A program made the translations under genes and the position numbers. DNA of 7,021 bases from Myxococcales bacterium (GTDB lineage: Bacteria; Myxococcota_A; Polyangia; Palsa-1104): positions 1-7,021 of the forward strand of contig JAHFDU010000214.1 of the NCBI GenBank assembly GCA_023248835.1, read 5' to 3'. Shown one piece after another: positions 1-6,512 of this stretch. Within the stretch, counting starts at the first letter, position 1. Every line of letters begins with the position of its first letter. The notes beneath the pieces are model-generated. The model had not been told where the DNA came from and ran no database searches. It worked only from the letters and a program-made list of their open reading frames with translations.

Positions 1-1
1 C

Positions 2-967
2 GCCAACGAATCGCCTTTTGCTGAGAGCGGACTCAATCGCTACCCCGAGCCGCAGCCCCGCGCGCTGGTGGAGCGCCTGTGTGAACTTTATGGTGTGCGC
101 TCGCAACAACTGCTGATCGGACGTGGTTCGGACGAGGCGATTGATCTGTTGGTGCGCACGTTCTGCCGAGCCGGGCAGGACAATATTCTGATTTGTCCAC
201 CGACCTATGGAGTGTATGAAATTTCGGCGCAGATCCAGGGTGCTGGAATCAAGCGGATACCGCTGCTCTTAAACGGCCAAGTGCGCCTCGACCACGACGG
301 AATTGCGAGTGCGCTCGGTGAAGTCGGTGCGAACATCAAGATGGTTTTTCTTTGCTCGCCCAACAACCCGACCGGCACTGCTTTTTCGGCAGAGGAGTTG
401 GCGCGGGTGTGCGCGGTGGCGAGCGGCAGAGCGCTGGTGGTGGTCGACGAAGCCTACGTTGAGTTCAGCGACGTTCCGAGCCTGTCTGAGAGCGGGGCGC
501 TCGCGCAATTTGAAAACTTGGTGCTGTTGCGAACCCTTTCCAAAGCCTGGGCGCTGGCGGGCGCGCGTTGCGGCGTCGCGATTGGAGCTCCGTCTTTGAT
601 CGCGCTTTTACACAAGGTGCGCGCGCCCTATCCGCTGTCCAAACCGGCGGTCGATGCAGTGCTGGCAGTGACCGACCGCGACGGGCGCGAAAAACTCGAC
701 CGCGACGTGACTGTGATTCGATCGAGCCGGCAGCGTTTGAGCGCGCGATTGGCAGGCCTTGCCGACGTCGAGCAGATTTTCGAGTCGAGTGCGAATTTCT
801 TGTTGGTGCGTTTCCGCGACGCGGCAGGGGTGATGAGGCGCACGCGCGCGGCGGGCCTCGTTGTGCGCGATCGATCAACCGAAAACGGGCTACAGAACTG
901 CATTCGCATCACCGTCGGTGCAGACGGCGAAAATGAGGCATTGTTGAAGGTGCTCCGTGGCCAGTAA
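2..967 (+). CDS. hisC: Histidinol-phosphate aminotransferase HisC, 5'-truncated by window edge
   Basis: PLP-dependent class I/II aminotransferase that converts imidazole-acetol phosphate and glutamate to histidinol phosphate in the cytoplasm. The frame is open from base 2; a GTG at 68 lies inside the conserved region, so the true start is to the left of the window. About 321 residues are visible, and the family is usually around 350-360. The visible N-terminus has ANESPF and LNRYPEPQP, typical of the HisC substrate and PLP region. These are followed by GRGSDEAID, CPPTYGVY (tyrosine near PLP), SPNNPTG, VVVDEAYVEF (aspartate to the pyridine nitrogen) and SKAWALAGARCG. The Schiff-base lysine codon is at 542-544. 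A C-terminal arginine segment (NCIRITVG) is present. The stop TAA overlaps the hisB start by 11 nt. A GAAGG Shine-Dalgarno for hisB lies inside this gene at 946-950. Confidence 0.96.
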   Translation, partial: ANESPFAESGLNRYPEPQPRALVERLCELYGVRSQQLLIGRGSDEAIDLLVRTFCRAGQDNILICPPTYGVYEISAQIQGAGIKRIPLLLNGQVRLDHDGIASALGEVGANIKMVFLCSPNNPTGTAFSAEELARVCAVASGRALVVVDEAYVEFSDVPSLSESGALAQFENLVLLRTLSKAWALAGARCGVAIGAPSLIALLHKVRAPYPLSKPAVDAVLAVTDRDGREKLDRDVTVIRSSRQRLSARLAGLADVEQIFESSANFLLVRFRDAAGVMRRTRAAGLVVRDRSTENGLQNCIRITVGADGENEALLKVLRGQ

Positions 968-2024
968 GAAAATTCTTTTTGTTGATCGAGACGGAACACT
1001 GATCGCGGAGCCGTCCGATTTCCAGATCGACGCGGTGGAGAAATTTGCGCTGCTGCCGCAAGTGATCGCATCGCTGTCGCGCCTGCATGACGCCGGCTAC
1101 CGCTTCGTCATGGTCAGCAATCAGGACGGACTTGGAACCGCTCGCTATCCGCTGGCGGCGTTTGAACAGATTCAACAGCTGCTGCTTGGAATTCTGACCT
1201 CTCAGGGAATTGGTTTCGACGAGATTCTGATCTGTCCCCATCTACAGAGTGAAGATTGCCGATGTCGCAAGCCGCGCGTCGGCCTGGTACAGAAATATCT
1301 CGCCGATCCAGATTGGGATCGCACGCGATCGGCGGTCATCGGTGATCGCACGACCGACATCGAGCTTGGGCGCAACATGGGCATACAGGGAATTCAGATT
1401 TCGCAGGACTTCGGCTGGAAGCAGATTGCCGATGATTTGCTGACGCGTCCGCGCACCGGATCTTGCACGAGAAAGACTCGCGAAACCGAGATTCGGGCCG
1501 AGGTCAATCTCGATGGAACGGGTAATGCCAAAATCCATACCGGCATTGGCTTTTTCGATCACATGCTCGAGCAGATCGCGCGGCACGGCGGCATCGACTT
1601 GGTGTTGCAGGTGGAAGGCGATTTACACATCGATGATCACCACACCATCGAAGACACAGCATTGGCACTGGGCGCCGCGCCGCGCCAGGCGCTCGGTGAC
1701 AAATGCGGCATCGAGCGGTTTGGCTTCGTGCTGCCGATGGACGATGCGTCGGCGCGCGTAGCGATTGATCTGTCGGGACGCGCCTACTGTCTGTTTGAAG
1801 GAACCTTTGATCGTGAGTCGGTGGGGGGGCTGGCGACCGAAATGGTGCCTCATTTTTTTCGCAGCCTGGCCGATGGCGTGCAGGCCAATATTCATATTCA
1901 CGTCGATGGTCAAAACACCCACCACCGCATCGAGTCTGCTTTCAAAGCAGTGGGCCGAAGTTTGCGGATGGCGATTGCTGCGACCGGAAAATCCGGCGTC
2001 GCCTCCACCAAAGGTGTTTTGTGA
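957..2024 (+). CDS. hisB: Bifunctional histidinol-phosphatase / imidazoleglycerol-phosphate dehydratase HisB
   Basis: Two-domain enzyme of 355 residues, the same length as the E. coli fusion. Residues 1-165 form a HAD phosphatase (histidinol phosphate to histidinol). It shows DRDGTL with the nucleophile and acid/base aspartates D10 and D12, VSNQDG at 53-58, the zinc-site CPH..CRCRKP at 93-106, and IGDRTTD at 128-134. Residues 172-355 form the dehydratase (IGP to imidazole-acetol phosphate). It has FFDHMLEQIARHGG at 199-212 and the two metal-binding motifs DHHTIED at 227-233 and THHRIES at 321-327, and ends with STKGVL. The start is GTG at 957, supported by GAAGG six bases upstream and by the 11-nt overlap with hisC. 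The fused form points to a gammaproteobacterial his operon. The gene contains runs of seven G (1823-1829) and seven T (1853-1859) without a frame break. Confidence 0.97.
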   Translation: MASKKILFVDRDGTLIAEPSDFQIDAVEKFALLPQVIASLSRLHDAGYRFVMVSNQDGLGTARYPLAAFEQIQQLLLGILTSQGIGFDEILICPHLQSEDCRCRKPRVGLVQKYLADPDWDRTRSAVIGDRTTDIELGRNMGIQGIQISQDFGWKQIADDLLTRPRTGSCTRKTRETEIRAEVNLDGTGNAKIHTGIGFFDHMLEQIARHGGIDLVLQVEGDLHIDDHHTIEDTALALGAAPRQALGDKCGIERFGFVLPMDDASARVAIDLSGRAYCLFEGTFDRESVGGLATEMVPHFFRSLADGVQANIHIHVDGQNTHHRIESAFKAVGRSLRMAIAATGKSGVASTKGVL

Positions 2025-2599
2025 TCGCGATTGTCGATTCGGGCGGCGCCAATTTGTCGTCGGTGCTGTTTGCCTTCGAACGACTGGGTATTCCGGCGCA
2101 GCTCTCAAGCGATCCGGATACCATCGCATCGAGTGCGAAAGTGCTCCTGCCGGGCGTCGGCGCCGCCGCGGCCGCGATGGACACGCTCAAGCGGAATGAG
2201 CTTAGTGCCTGTTTGCGCCAGCTCAAGCAGCCGGTGCTTGGCATCTGCTTGGGCATGCAGCTTCTCTATGACCGCTCCGAAGAGGGCGATGCGCTCTGTT
2301 TGGGAATCATTCCCGGCGTGGTCGCGCGCTTGAACGCAAGTCCGGGGCGGTCGATTCCGCACATGGGGTGGAATCGGGTGACGCCGCGGCGTGATTGCGC
2401 ACTTCTCGACGGCGAAGAGTTTTTCTATTTTGTCCATTCCTACGCTGCTCCAATGGGTGCTGCGGTGTGCGCCGTCGCTGAGCACGGCGTTGAGATTCCG
2501 GCCGTGGTGCAAAGAGAAAATTGGTTTGGCGCCCAGTTTCATCCCGAGCGCTCGGCGGCAGCAGGACAGCGATTTCTAAAAAGGTTTGTCGAGTTGTGA
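2021..2599 (+). CDS. hisH: Imidazole glycerol phosphate synthase glutaminase subunit HisH
   Basis: Class I glutamine amidotransferase of 192 residues that feeds ammonia to HisF; the HisHF heterodimer makes IGP and AICAR from PRFAR. The catalytic triad is visible: Cys76 in GICLGMQ, and His174 and Glu176 in FHPERS. The oxyanion-loop region LLPGVGAA (residues 42-49) and PHMGWN at 113-118 are also conserved. The start is GTG in a GTGA overlap with the hisB stop, preceded by AAAGGTG at about 6 nt. The stop TGA (2597-2599) is embedded in TGATG, so another reading frame begins on its last base. Downstream, the usual tight packing of the operon is broken by 229 bp before hisA. Confidence 0.97.
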   Translation: MIAIVDSGGANLSSVLFAFERLGIPAQLSSDPDTIASSAKVLLPGVGAAAAAMDTLKRNELSACLRQLKQPVLGICLGMQLLYDRSEEGDALCLGIIPGVVARLNASPGRSIPHMGWNRVTPRRDCALLDGEEFFYFVHSYAAPMGAAVCAVAEHGVEIPAVVQRENWFGAQFHPERSAAAGQRFLKRFVEL

Positions 2600-2830
2600 T
2601 GCCATCGAGATCTGTCACTTTCGTGGGCGTGGGCGTGGGCGTGAAACGAAAATCCGCATTCTCTACCAACGGTGGCGCGGGATTTACTTGGCAAAATAAG
2701 AACGCGTCGCGGCATCTGCAAAACGCCGCAGCGGTATTCCCGACAGTATCCGGCTGCTTTCCGTCGCTGATTCGCCCACGCCTACGCCCACGCCCACGGC
2801 AGAACTGGCGGACGCTTGTTGTGATGCCAT
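2593..2830 (+). repeat. hisH-hisA spacer element bracketed by 13-bp direct repeats
   Basis: The 13-mer GTTGTGATGCCAT occurs at 2593-2605, covering the hisH stop, and again at 2818-2830, running into the hisA start. The next eight bases of each copy match at six positions, so the similarity extends to 19 of 21. The copies are 225 bp apart, a multiple of three. This is what would be seen after an insertion with target-site duplication, or a partial duplication of the hisH/hisA junction. Removing one repeat unit would leave hisH and hisA eight bases or fewer apart, matching the rest of the operon. No transposase is encoded, and the material just inside the direct repeats shows no convincing terminal inverted repeat. 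The origin is inferred; the repeats themselves are read directly. Confidence 0.7.
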
Positions 2831-2835
2831 GGTGA
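2599..2835 (+). CDS. Possible 78-residue ORF bridging hisH and hisA
   Basis: An uninterrupted frame starts at the ATG in TGATG, overlapping the hisH stop by one base. It ends with TGA at 2833-2835, seven bases into the hisA coding region. The predicted peptide is basic and of low complexity where it crosses the hexamer arrays (VGVGVGV near residue 11 and RPRLRPRPR near residue 59). No known domain is recognised. Its main value may be translational coupling, carrying ribosomes from hisH to hisA, since hisA has no clear Shine-Dalgarno of its own. The hexamer arrays change length in units of six bases, so copy-number changes would keep the frame open. It may equally be a chance open frame. Confidence 0.25.
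   Translation: MPSRSVTFVGVGVGVKRKSAFSTNGGAGFTWQNKNASRHLQNAAAVFPTVSGCFPSLIRPRLRPRPRQNWRTLVVMPW
2622..2798 (+). repeat. Inverted GGGCGT hexamer arrays forming a 22-bp stem
   Basis: The left arm at 2622-2643 is a little over three and a half tandem copies of the hexamer GGGCGT. The right arm at 2773-2798 is the complementary array with one variant base (CCTACG). In RNA, 2622-2643 can pair with 2777-2798 over 22 consecutive positions; 21 are Watson-Crick and one is a G-U wobble. The intervening loop is 133 nt. Such a GC-rich stem inside an operon transcript could affect mRNA stability, processing or the level of hisAFI relative to hisCBH. No T-run follows the right arm, so it is not an intrinsic terminator. 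The pairing is read directly; any function is inference. Confidence 0.75.
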
Positions 2836-3560
2836 TCTACCCGGCGATCGATCTGTTAGACGGCTCCTGCGTGCGTCTCAAGCAAGGCGTTTTCACTGAT
2901 CGAAAAGTCTACAGCGACGATCCGATCGGCATGTTGCGGAATTTTGAGGAAGCAGGCGCAACCCATGTCCACATCGTAGATCTAAGCGGCGCCAAAGATC
3001 CGACGCGCCACCAACGACCGTTGATTTCCAAGTTGGTCGCCGCCACGAAGTTGCGTATTCAGGTCGGTGGCGGACTGCGTGATTTGGAGTCGGCTCACGA
3101 GTTATTACGGGCGGGCGCCGACCGAGTCGTGATCGGCAGCGCCGCGATCTCGAATCCTGATCTGGTGATGCGCCTGCTTGCGGAAGTCGGGGGTGGGCGC
3201 GTCACCTTGGCGCTCGATGTTCGACTGGACCAAAGCGGCGTGGCGCAGGTGGCGACGCACGGCTGGCAAGAGCAGAGCGGAATGCAGATCGCCGAAGCAT
3301 TGGTGCCGTTTTCGCGAGCCGGGCTTGAGCGGGTGCTGTGCACTGACATCGGACGCGACGGCATGATGCAGGGGCCCAACTTGGCGCTGTACCAGAGTCT
3401 GAGCGCAGATTTTCCCGGGCTCGAATTTCAAGCCTCCGGTGGAGTGGGCACGCTCGACCATCTGCTGGCGCTGCGCGACGGAGGCGTTCGCTCCGTCGTG
3501 GTTGGCAAAGCGCTGTACGAAGGTGCGATCGATCTGAAAGAGGCACTTCAGCGATGTTGA
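2829..3560 (+). CDS. hisA: Phosphoribosylformimino-AICAR-phosphate (ProFAR) isomerase HisA
   Basis: A (beta/alpha)8 barrel of 243 residues, normal for the family, that isomerises ProFAR to PRFAR (Amadori rearrangement). The catalytic aspartates are D8 (YPAIDLLDG) and D130 (ALDVR). Phosphate-binding loops are QVGGGLR at 78-84, IGSAAI at 102-107, TDIGRDGM at 172-179, ASGGV at 202-206 and VVGKALYEG at 224-232. The start ATG is set by homology to MxIYPAIDL. No good Shine-Dalgarno precedes it; the nearest purine stretch (GGCGGA, 2807-2812) is 16 nt away. That is unusual compared with hisB, hisH, hisF and hisIE here. The 3' end overlaps hisF by 7 nt. Confidence 0.97.
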   Translation: MVIYPAIDLLDGSCVRLKQGVFTDRKVYSDDPIGMLRNFEEAGATHVHIVDLSGAKDPTRHQRPLISKLVAATKLRIQVGGGLRDLESAHELLRAGADRVVIGSAAISNPDLVMRLLAEVGGGRVTLALDVRLDQSGVAQVATHGWQEQSGMQIAEALVPFSRAGLERVLCTDIGRDGMMQGPNLALYQSLSADFPGLEFQASGGVGTLDHLLALRDGGVRSVVVGKALYEGAIDLKEALQRC

Positions 3561-4321
3561 CCAAACGAATCATCGCCTGTCTCGATGTCAAAGATGGGGT
3601 GGTGGTCAAAGGTACTCGGTTTGCGGGTCACCAAGTGGTGGGCGAGATCTTGGAACTGGCGCAGCGTTATCGTGACCAGGGCGTCGACGAATTGATTTTC
3701 TATGACATCACCGCCAGTCCTGACGGGAGACGGGTGTCAAAAAAATGGGTCGAGAATGTTGCGCGCGTGATCGATGTTCCTTTCTGCGTCGCCGGCGGGA
3801 TTCGATCGGTTGGCGACGCCAAAGAGATTCTGCATTCGGGTGCCGACAAGATATCGATCAATTCCCCGGCGCTGGAAAATCCTGGACTCATTTCGGAGTT
3901 GGCCGCGGTGTTTGGCAATCAGTGCGTCGTGGTTGGAGTCGACAGCAAACGGCAGAACGACGACTTTGCCGTCTATCGCAACACCGGCAGTGAATCGAAA
4001 ATACAGGAGTCCGGGCGTCGCACGCTCGAGTGGATTGCCGAAGCCGAGCGACTCGGCGCCGGCGAAATCGTGCTCAACTGCATGAACCAAGACGGCACTG
4101 GCTCGGGCTATGACGTCGAACAGCTGGCGCAGGCGCGGGCGCAATTGACCATCCCATTAATTGCTTCGGGTGGCGCTCGCAAGGTTGACCATTTCGAACG
4201 TGTTTTTCGTGACGCCGGCGTCGACGGGGCGCTGGCCGCAGGTGCGTTTCATCGCGGCGAGTTAACCATTCCCGATCTAAAAGTCGAACTGCGCAAGCGT
4301 GGCCTTGAGGTGAGACTGTGA
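3554..4321 (+). CDS. hisF: Imidazole glycerol phosphate synthase cyclase subunit HisF
   Basis: Half of the HisHF synthase. This 255-residue (beta/alpha)8 barrel uses ammonia from HisH to convert PRFAR to IGP and AICAR; the latter returns to purine synthesis. Catalytic residues are D11 (IIACLDVKDG) and D130 (VVGVDSKR). Phosphate sites are VAGGIRS at 79-85, ISINSPAL at 100-107, NQDGTGSGYD at 178-187 and IASGGA at 203-208. The NQDG form matches gammaproteobacterial HisF rather than the IDRDG/DADG forms seen elsewhere. The ATG lies in a 7-nt overlap with hisA and is preceded by AAAGAGG about 10 nt upstream. A run of seven A occurs at 3739-3745. The stop is shared with the hisIE start in a GTGA overlap. 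Confidence 0.97.
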   Translation: MLTKRIIACLDVKDGVVVKGTRFAGHQVVGEILELAQRYRDQGVDELIFYDITASPDGRRVSKKWVENVARVIDVPFCVAGGIRSVGDAKEILHSGADKISINSPALENPGLISELAAVFGNQCVVVGVDSKRQNDDFAVYRNTGSESKIQESGRRTLEWIAEAERLGAGEIVLNCMNQDGTGSGYDVEQLAQARAQLTIPLIASGGARKVDHFERVFRDAGVDGALAAGAFHRGELTIPDLKVELRKRGLEVRL

Positions 4322-4902
4322 AAATCAACTTTGAAAAAGCAAACGGTCTAGTGCCGGCGATCATTCAGAACGCCGACACGGGTAGCGTGCTGATGCTCGG
4401 CTACATGAACGAAGAGTCGCTCGTGAGCACGCAATCGAGTGGTCGGGTAACTTTTTTTTCTCGCTCGCGCCAGTCGCTGTGGACCAAAGGCGAAACCTCA
4501 GGAAACTTTTTGAGCGTCGTCGAAATTCTGCCCGACTGCGACAGCGATGCGCTGCTGATACGCGTGCGTCCCGAGGGCGCAACCTGCCATCGCGGCACCG
4601 ACACGTGCTTCGAAGACGAACTTGGATTCTTACACGAACTCGAATCGATCATCGAAGATCGATTCACCAAGCAGCCGGAAGGATCGTATGTGGCCGGTCT
4701 CGTCAAGGCCGGCCTCGATCGCATCGCCCAAAAAGTAGGGGAGGAGGCGATTGAAACGGTGATTGCGGCCAAAAACATCGAGACTGACAAGTTCAATGAA
4801 GAGGCAGCCGATTTGGTTTTTCACCTGATGGTCCTTCTCCGCCAGCGCGGCTCGTCACTCGGCAAAGTGTGCGGGGTGTTGCGCGAACGCCATCGGATGT
4901 GA
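4318..4902 (+). CDS. hisI: Bifunctional phosphoribosyl-AMP cyclohydrolase / phosphoribosyl-ATP pyrophosphatase HisIE
   Basis: This 194-residue fusion performs steps two and three of the pathway (PR-ATP to PR-AMP to ProFAR). The HisI domain (about residues 1-105) has VLMLGYMNEESL, SRSRQSLWTKGETSGN at 49-63, the metal-binding DCDSD at 73-77, and the zinc cysteines C90 and C97 in CHRGTDTCF. The HisE domain (about 107-194) has the MazG-like helix segments RIAQKVGEEAIETVIAA at 135-151 and EEAADLVFHLMVLL at 161-174, which bind Mg2+ via the glutamates and aspartate. The GTG start overlaps the hisF stop and has GAGGTGAG 5-10 nt upstream. The gene is often called hisIE. It is the last gene of the operon; the next gene is convergent. 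A T8 run lies at 4452-4459. Confidence 0.97.
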   Translation: MKINFEKANGLVPAIIQNADTGSVLMLGYMNEESLVSTQSSGRVTFFSRSRQSLWTKGETSGNFLSVVEILPDCDSDALLIRVRPEGATCHRGTDTCFEDELGFLHELESIIEDRFTKQPEGSYVAGLVKAGLDRIAQKVGEEAIETVIAAKNIETDKFNEEAADLVFHLMVLLRQRGSSLGKVCGVLRERHRM

Positions 4903-4951
4903 TTGCAGCACGCAGGGTCGAGGGAGAGGGAAAATCCGAAAATCCAATGCC

Positions 4952-4970
4952 AAAAAACGCGCCGTTTATT
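4952..4970. terminator. Weak possible bidirectional terminator between hisIE and the transpeptidase gene
   Basis: The 63 bp between the two convergent stops contains AAACG-CGC-CGTTT (4955-4967), flanked by an A-run on the left and TATT on the right. It could act as a short stem with a T-tract for the minus-strand gene, whose strand reads AAACGGCGCGTTTTTT. The stem is only five pairs and AT-rich at its base, so strength is doubtful. It partly overlaps the minus-strand stop codon. No better hairpin is seen for the his operon. Confidence 0.25.
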
Positions 4971-6249
4971 TATGGAGTGCGTCGATGATCGGCGCGGGCA
5001 GAAGATGCTGTTCGTAGCGGTGGACGACGAACTTGACTCCAGGCTGGATGTAGCCCTTGCGCATCATGTCATCGCGCTGGCTCGGTTGGATATGAATGCA
5101 GCCGTGGCTAGAGGTCAGCACCAGGTCTTTGCCGAGCATCGCCGCCTGTTCGGCGAACGGAGTGGTATGGAGGTAAAGGGCGGTCCGCCCCTGTGGCGCC
5201 GTCAGGTTCCAGGCGCTCTCACCAAAATCGTTGAGCAGCCAAGGCCACGATTGTGCCGGTTCGCTGGCCAAAAAAGGAGCGTTCGGAACGCGCCTGCCGT
5301 CCTCAACCATTCCCTCCCGCTTGCTCTGCAGCTCTTGGTGGTGCTGTCGATTTTTCTCGAATGCCAGCTTTTCCATCGGGATTTTGACTCTGGCATGCGG
5401 CCCGGTAGCGATGGTCCAAAGTCCCGGCGTCTCTTCAAACTCCCATTCACTATCGCTGCGTAGACGAGTTCGCCTTCCCCAAGAGATCTGACTGGTGCTC
5501 CAGCTGGCAGTTGTGTGCGACTCTTGCTTGCCGAGATGAAACTCGCCGGGTGCAGTGGGCGTCGCGGCGTGGCCGCCACTGTCTTTGAAGCTCACCGATG
5601 GACCTCCGCGAGCCTCCATCGCAGCGACGATGTGGCCATGGACGCGAACGTAGATGCGGCCGCTGCCGGTTGGAAGTAGATGGTCTTTTTCTAGTTCGCT
5701 CAAAGACTGATTTTTCCCGAACGCCCGTTGGCGCAGGTTCCACGCCTTCAGATCCTCCAGTTCGCCGGGGTAAAATTCGAGCGTCACATCGGTTGGCTTG
5801 AGGTTTTCGGCGGTGGTCAGGGTGACCGGCCTTGCCCTTCCAGGCGGCGCGGTATGGGTCAGTACCGCCATCGTTCGGTCGCCAAGTTTCCCGTCGGCGG
5901 CAAGTCCGGCGAGTCCCTGCAGATTAGCGATTTTGATGACATCGGCGGCGGTGAATTCACCTTTGACGTTATCGCTGTTAAATAACCGCTTGATTTGACT
6001 TGCAAATTCTCCTTGCCAGCTGCGGTTGTTGTAAGCGATCGCTTGCTCGATTTGGCGGTCGTCAAGGTGGTGGTCGAACTTCGGGTCGGCGGGCAGATTT
6101 GAAAGATTGGTATATCGAGCGACGCATCGCGTGTCCGGTCTTCGCGCCGTTTTGAGACGTGCTTGCAGCAATTCGCGTTGACTCTCATGGGCTTGAGTGT
6201 GGGCGCGGTTTTCGTGAGCAGATTCTGGCTGCAGCAGGTCTCTGGCCAT
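4966..6249 (-). CDS. L,D-transpeptidase (YkuD-type) with peptidoglycan-binding-like N-terminal segment
   Basis: The 427-residue protein carries the full YkuD active site. His361 lies in YLHTTPF, followed after about 20 residues by SSHGCIHIQPS (380-390) with catalytic Cys384. Upstream is the PTAPGEFHLG turn (231-240), resembling the family's TPxGxF motif. Such enzymes form or exchange 3-3 cross-links, or attach proteins to peptidoglycan, in the periplasm. Residues about 106-130 (LAGLAADGKLGDRTMAVL) match the end of a PG_binding_1 repeat. The span between the PGEF motif and His361 is about 120 residues, longer than in minimal YkuD domains, and is rich in W, E and R. The first 45 residues are hydrophilic with no signal peptide or membrane helix. 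A TAA lies just upstream in frame, so no longer start is possible, and no Shine-Dalgarno is visible before the ATG. It could be N-terminally truncated, exported by another route, or mis-started. Confidence 0.8.
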   Translation of the reverse strand: MARDLLQPESAHENRAHTQAHESQRELLQARLKTARRPDTRCVARYTNLSNLPADPKFDHHLDDRQIEQAIAYNNRSWQGEFASQIKRLFNSDNVKGEFTAADVIKIANLQGLAGLAADGKLGDRTMAVLTHTAPPGRARPVTLTTAENLKPTDVTLEFYPGELEDLKAWNLRQRAFGKNQSLSELEKDHLLPTGSGRIYVRVHGHIVAAMEARGGPSVSFKDSGGHAATPTAPGEFHLGKQESHTTASWSTSQISWGRRTRLRSDSEWEFEETPGLWTIATGPHARVKIPMEKLAFEKNRQHHQELQSKREGMVEDGRRVPNAPFLASEPAQSWPWLLNDFGESAWNLTAPQGRTALYLHTTPFAEQAAMLGKDLVLTSSHGCIHIQPSQRDDMMRKGYIQPGVKFVVHRYEQHLLPAPIIDALHK

Positions 6250-6512
6250 TTGGCATTACCACGGCGAATCAAGCGCCTATTACATATTATCGGTAGGAAA
6301 GGCCTGAAAGTTGCTGGTTTTCAACGCTTTAAGCAAAAGGGAGCAAAAGGGGGTAGGGGGACGGATCTTGATATCTTGATTGTGGCCCAGTTCAACCGTC
6401 AGGTCGGGGTTCATGAGTTCGGACCGTGTTGCTGCAACCCAAGAGCAGCTTGAATCGCGCTAGCCTTTGGTTCTTGCAGGCCGTAGTTTGCTCTTTTTCA
6501 GCTAGTTACTCT
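6250..6512. other. Non-coding stretch with G-rich patch and short tandem repeat
   Basis: No convincing gene is seen between the divergent transpeptidase and DUF4258 starts. Features visible are a tandem 10-mer AGCAAAAGGG at 6332-6341 and 6342-6351, leading into G-runs at 6349-6353 and 6356-6360. The next segment (about 6361-6420) resembles sequence often found as debris near REP-associated Y1 transposases. That resemblance is from memory and uncertain. The stretch must hold the promoter of the minus-strand gene, but no good -35/-10 pair was found. Confidence 0.4.
6280..6414 (-). CDS. Possible 44-residue ORF upstream of the transpeptidase gene
   Basis: The ATG at 6412-6414 (read on the minus strand) opens a frame beginning MNPDLTVELGHNQDIKIR and ending at a TAA 30 bases before the transpeptidase start. 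No Shine-Dalgarno is seen and no domain is recognised. The peptide's first half looks like real protein sequence; the second half runs across the complement of the G-rich patch. It may be a remnant of a larger repeated or mobile sequence. Coding status is doubtful. Confidence 0.15.
   Translation of the reverse strand: MNPDLTVELGHNQDIKIRPPTPFCSLLLKALKTSNFQAFPTDNM

Noticed and set aside
2622..2643. Hexamer array and 19-bp promoter repeat considered as CRISPR
   Set aside because: Units are too short, directly adjacent and without spacers; no cas genes nearby.
2307..2669. Minus-strand frame across the end of hisH and the left hexamer array
   Set aside because: Antisense to conserved HisH catalytic residues; the repeated codons come only from the hexamer array.
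2777..2798. Right hexamer arm considered as an intrinsic terminator after hisH
   Set aside because: No T-run follows the stem, the loop is 133 nt, and it would cut off hisAFI.
4903..5463. Plus-strand open frame of 186 codons after hisIE
   Set aside because: It lies almost wholly antisense to the L,D-transpeptidase, whose catalytic motifs are clear, and the translation shows no family features.
6163..6453. Plus-strand 96-codon frame crossing the transpeptidase start
   Set aside because: The first third is antisense to the transpeptidase N-terminus and the rest crosses the repeat-rich stretch; no ribosome site or recognisable motif.
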